From Amphirosellinia nigrospora (Eukaryota > Ascomycota > Sordariomycetes > Xylariales > Xylariaceae): a DNA stretch of 64,000 bases. The stretch is taken from the NCBI GenBank assembly GCA_004123355.1, contig SCHM01000002.1, positions 2,852,001-2,916,000 on the forward strand, given 5' to 3'. Each line of letters begins with the position of its first letter. The stretch's first letter is position 1. A program made the translations under genes and the position numbers. Positions 61,382-64,000 of this stretch are shown piece by piece. A model generated the notes under the pieces. The model did no database searches. It had not been told where the DNA came from and worked only from the letters and a program-made list of their open reading frames with translations.

Positions 61382-64000
61382 CGCCATTGTTGCGGTAGTT
61401 TAAAAAGGGTATCGGTAGAAGATAAAGCAAGCGAGCAAGCAATGTGTGTAGACTACTGTGGACTACTGGTATTAGATGACCAGCATGAGAGGGGAAGAGG
61501 TAAGATGTTGATTGTTGAGTTGTGTACAAAGGGACGGGCCAGACAAAGAATTCCCTCGCCATCTCGACCGGCAGGCCGAACCTTTTAACCATTTCCTCGC
61601 TCGATCCAGCCTGGCCACCTCCCTCGCATGGTACTACATCTCCCAGTCCAGGGAGCTGGTTATTGTTAGATTGTCAGTTAGTCCTGGATGGCGGGGTTCC
61701 AGTCGCGCCGCACCCCTCCCTTTTCGCGACTAAGATTAAGTTGTAACCTCCTGCAGCAAATAATACATTCCAATGCACCTAATACATAGTAAGGCCCGGG
61801 TCCCTCTGCTTGGGGGTTAGAGCGGTGTAGATCCGTCTCCAGCCTTATCTGCTGAGGACCGTCGCGGACCCTTGAAACAATGAGCAGGAAATACAGTAAC
61901 GGAGGCAATAGTGTAGACAATTGCGCGGGCCGAGCCACAAACGGGTTGGTAAGATTTACATTTGTTCATACATAACCAGTTGGTCTTACACATAGTGTAG
62001 TGCATCCTGGACAATTAGGTTGTATCATGAGACACTAAGTCCCAGCTTGCGAATTGTTAGTATTGTTAGTGCCATGCTAAGTGCCGGGAGCTTGCTGCTA
62101 GCATAACAAATACAGCGTACTGTATATTGCCTCATTGAGATATGCGACGCAGTCCACCATCTCGATTGGCCTATCAGTCTCCTGGTCATGCTCGATTCGC
62201 CTAGCGATTGACCCTCGCCCGACTAGGATGCTTGCGTAACTACACATCTGTGAACAATAGCGAAGCTCCCGTCCGCGAAGGATTTGGGGCAATTCGTTAG
62301 CGTTGAGCTAACGACGAGGCCCCTGGCCTGATACTACGAAATAGTCGCTTGGATAGTGTCAGTGCTGCTGAGGTTGCTGCATGTTGGTCGTGACCCCGCA
62401 TGAGTCGCGAGCCTAGATGGGAAGCGATGGCACGTTCTCGACGATGGACGGTCCGCCTTGGGCCAGCTCCTGGATTCCCGTGCCTAGTTTGGCGTCGGTT
62501 GGACGGCCGTCGACGCTGAAACAGAACTCTGCTCATTAATGCATACAAAACATGGCCACTTGGCCGAGATTGGGATATCCAAAAGAATGCAAACGACCGA
62601 GAGTGTTTAGTAATGTATTAGGGGTAATCGTGATATTAGTGGGAGCCTTTAATTGGCCGAATATCTGCTACCTATAGTGTTCGGATAGGGTCAGCCATAA
62701 AAGTGGCACCATAATGCCCATGCTATACTCAGGGGCTAACCGCATACGCATTATGAAGAGGGATAGTCTGGATCTTGGTCTGGATTTTCAGCAAATCGAT
62801 CGAGGCCTCAATCAAAACGTGCATACTGACGGATACCCAGCGTAAGATTGAGAGCGAGGCATTGCTGGCAATTGGTTGGAGCCGAATTACCTCGTTTAAA
62901 GCAGCCTGTGCTTGCATAATTACCTATTTGCCAAATACAAGAAACCGGTTTACCTACCGGCAACTACGGAATGCAAGAACAACAACGATCGATTCTATCG
63001 ACAACCTCTATCGAGGCTTTGCCTCAACCTCCTACACGACAACGGTTAGTAGATAAGCTATTGAGGAGTGGATGTGGGGCGAGTAGTGAGTAGGGACCTG
63101 AGTAGGGATAAGTTCGTGGCAAGATATGGAGAGATGTGGGATGATCAATGATGAATGATGGAATGAAGGCAACCCTAGTTGGAGCTAGGGGCACCGACTA
63201 GGTAAGCATGGAGGCCAAGGGTCGAGAAAGTTCCCGTTGCTGAGATATTTAGCACCACACTGCTTATTACTTGTTGAATGCTAATCGATGCTGGGCAAAA
63301 CGGAGGACGATGAAACGAGACGCACACAAGGTAGTTTGATGATGGATATATTAGTTTACCATGGGATCGGCTGCCCTGTTTCTCGGCTTGTAGTCTTTAT
63401 ATCGTCATACGTGGGAACGCACGCTTCGGCTATCAAGAAGGCATTCGTCAGGTTAGGTTAGGTAAGCAATGTCGTATCAATCGTCGCAACAAGAGAGAGA
63501 GCGGGATCAGCCGCTATTTATTTGGACGAAGAAGGACAGATGCTGCGAAGACCGGACGAGTTGTCGGTGAAGTGCTGAGCCTGTGCTCAGGAAGCCATCG
63601 CAAAAACTAATTGTTAACTGCAGTAGTGGGGTTTTGTTGGTGCTGACGAGCGCCAGACAGCCAATCGTACCGTTTTGTTGGTCTGCAGCTGGGCTGATGT
63701 GAGATTCGGACCGGACCCATTGCGACGAAGGACAGAACAACGCTATAGGCTTAACCAGGGTGAGAGTATGCGAGCAAATCACTGCCCTTCGTAAAGCAGG
63801 ATAGTGGGGCCGGTAGTAGTTGGGAATCCAAAGCCAATGGCAATAATTTCACGTGACTTGCGCGACCTCATAATGGGCAAATTATTGCAGCACGAGAACA
63901 CAAGTCAGCACTATTTCCGCCCGTTTTTTTCGACATCCCTGTTCATGGTGGGAGGGCGAATGGAGGCCACGCGGGCCATTTCGACCTGTTCTAGTATAAT
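61382..64000. other. no gene recognised at the right end
   Basis: The first few hundred bases are the promoter of the kinase-like gene. Beyond that, open frames are under 95 codons and show no motif. I see no repeat or tRNA. Confidence 0.4.

Noticed and set aside
61382-61592. An N-terminal extension of the kinase-like gene starting at 61592
   Set aside because: The extra residues do not resemble the family, and a family-like start (MSDMIVEQRPADIPW) lies in the other frame at 61381.
1-64000. CRISPR array, bacterial operon or phage features
   Set aside because: The introns, RIP and fungal families identify a eukaryotic genome, and no spaced short repeats of that type were seen.

Overview
The window is nuclear DNA of a filamentous ascomycete, most likely of the Pezizomycotina and plausibly a Sordariomycete. 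The evidence is a HET-domain incompatibility gene, short introns (about 50-80 nt in most cases, up to about 210) with ACTAAC/CTGAC-like branch sites, a repeat destroyed by C-to-T and G-to-A change (RIP), and several fungus-restricted protein families.

Layout. 1-9.6 kb is an accessory graveyard: a HET-domain gene (1178-3057, +), the C-terminal half of a cytochrome P450 (4089-3279, -), an AYR1-like short-chain dehydrogenase (6082-4908, -) and ankyrin-repeat gene pieces (6870-9507, +) with a RIP-altered repeat between them. All carry stops or frame changes. 10.09-15.78 kb is one LTR retrotransposon fossil with two LTRs and a target-site duplication; its interior is erased by RIP. 16.1-17.05 kb holds a probable fungus-specific gene. 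17-32 kb and 33-43 kb are long stretches in which I can support no gene, only simple repeats. An Ecl1-type zinc-finger lifespan regulator (32286-32752, +) sits alone between them.

The conserved core is on the right: class II aldolase/adducin-domain protein (44510-43117, -), a tRNA-like sequence (45400-45305, -), an unrecognised gene (46825-48731, +), the chaperonin subunit CCT3 (49262-51152, +), a DUF1168/PRKRIP1-like protein (52093-51455, -), a phosphoglycerate-mutase-family histidine phosphatase (53225-54815, +) and an APH/EcKinase-like small-molecule kinase (61381-60229, -). CCT3 and DUF1168 converge. DUF1168 and the phosphatase diverge from a shared 1.1 kb upstream region that carries a 13-bp tandem repeat.

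A caution runs through the annotation. Five of the six conserved right-hand genes, including essential CCT3, contain one to three single-base frame changes next to short runs of one base. This looks like indel error in the assembly rather than decay, so frame breaks alone are weak evidence for a pseudogene here, and some genes in the apparent deserts may be hidden. The left-end relics are called pseudogenes because they also carry substitution stops, missing ends or a lost start. I found no clearly novel multi-gene system.
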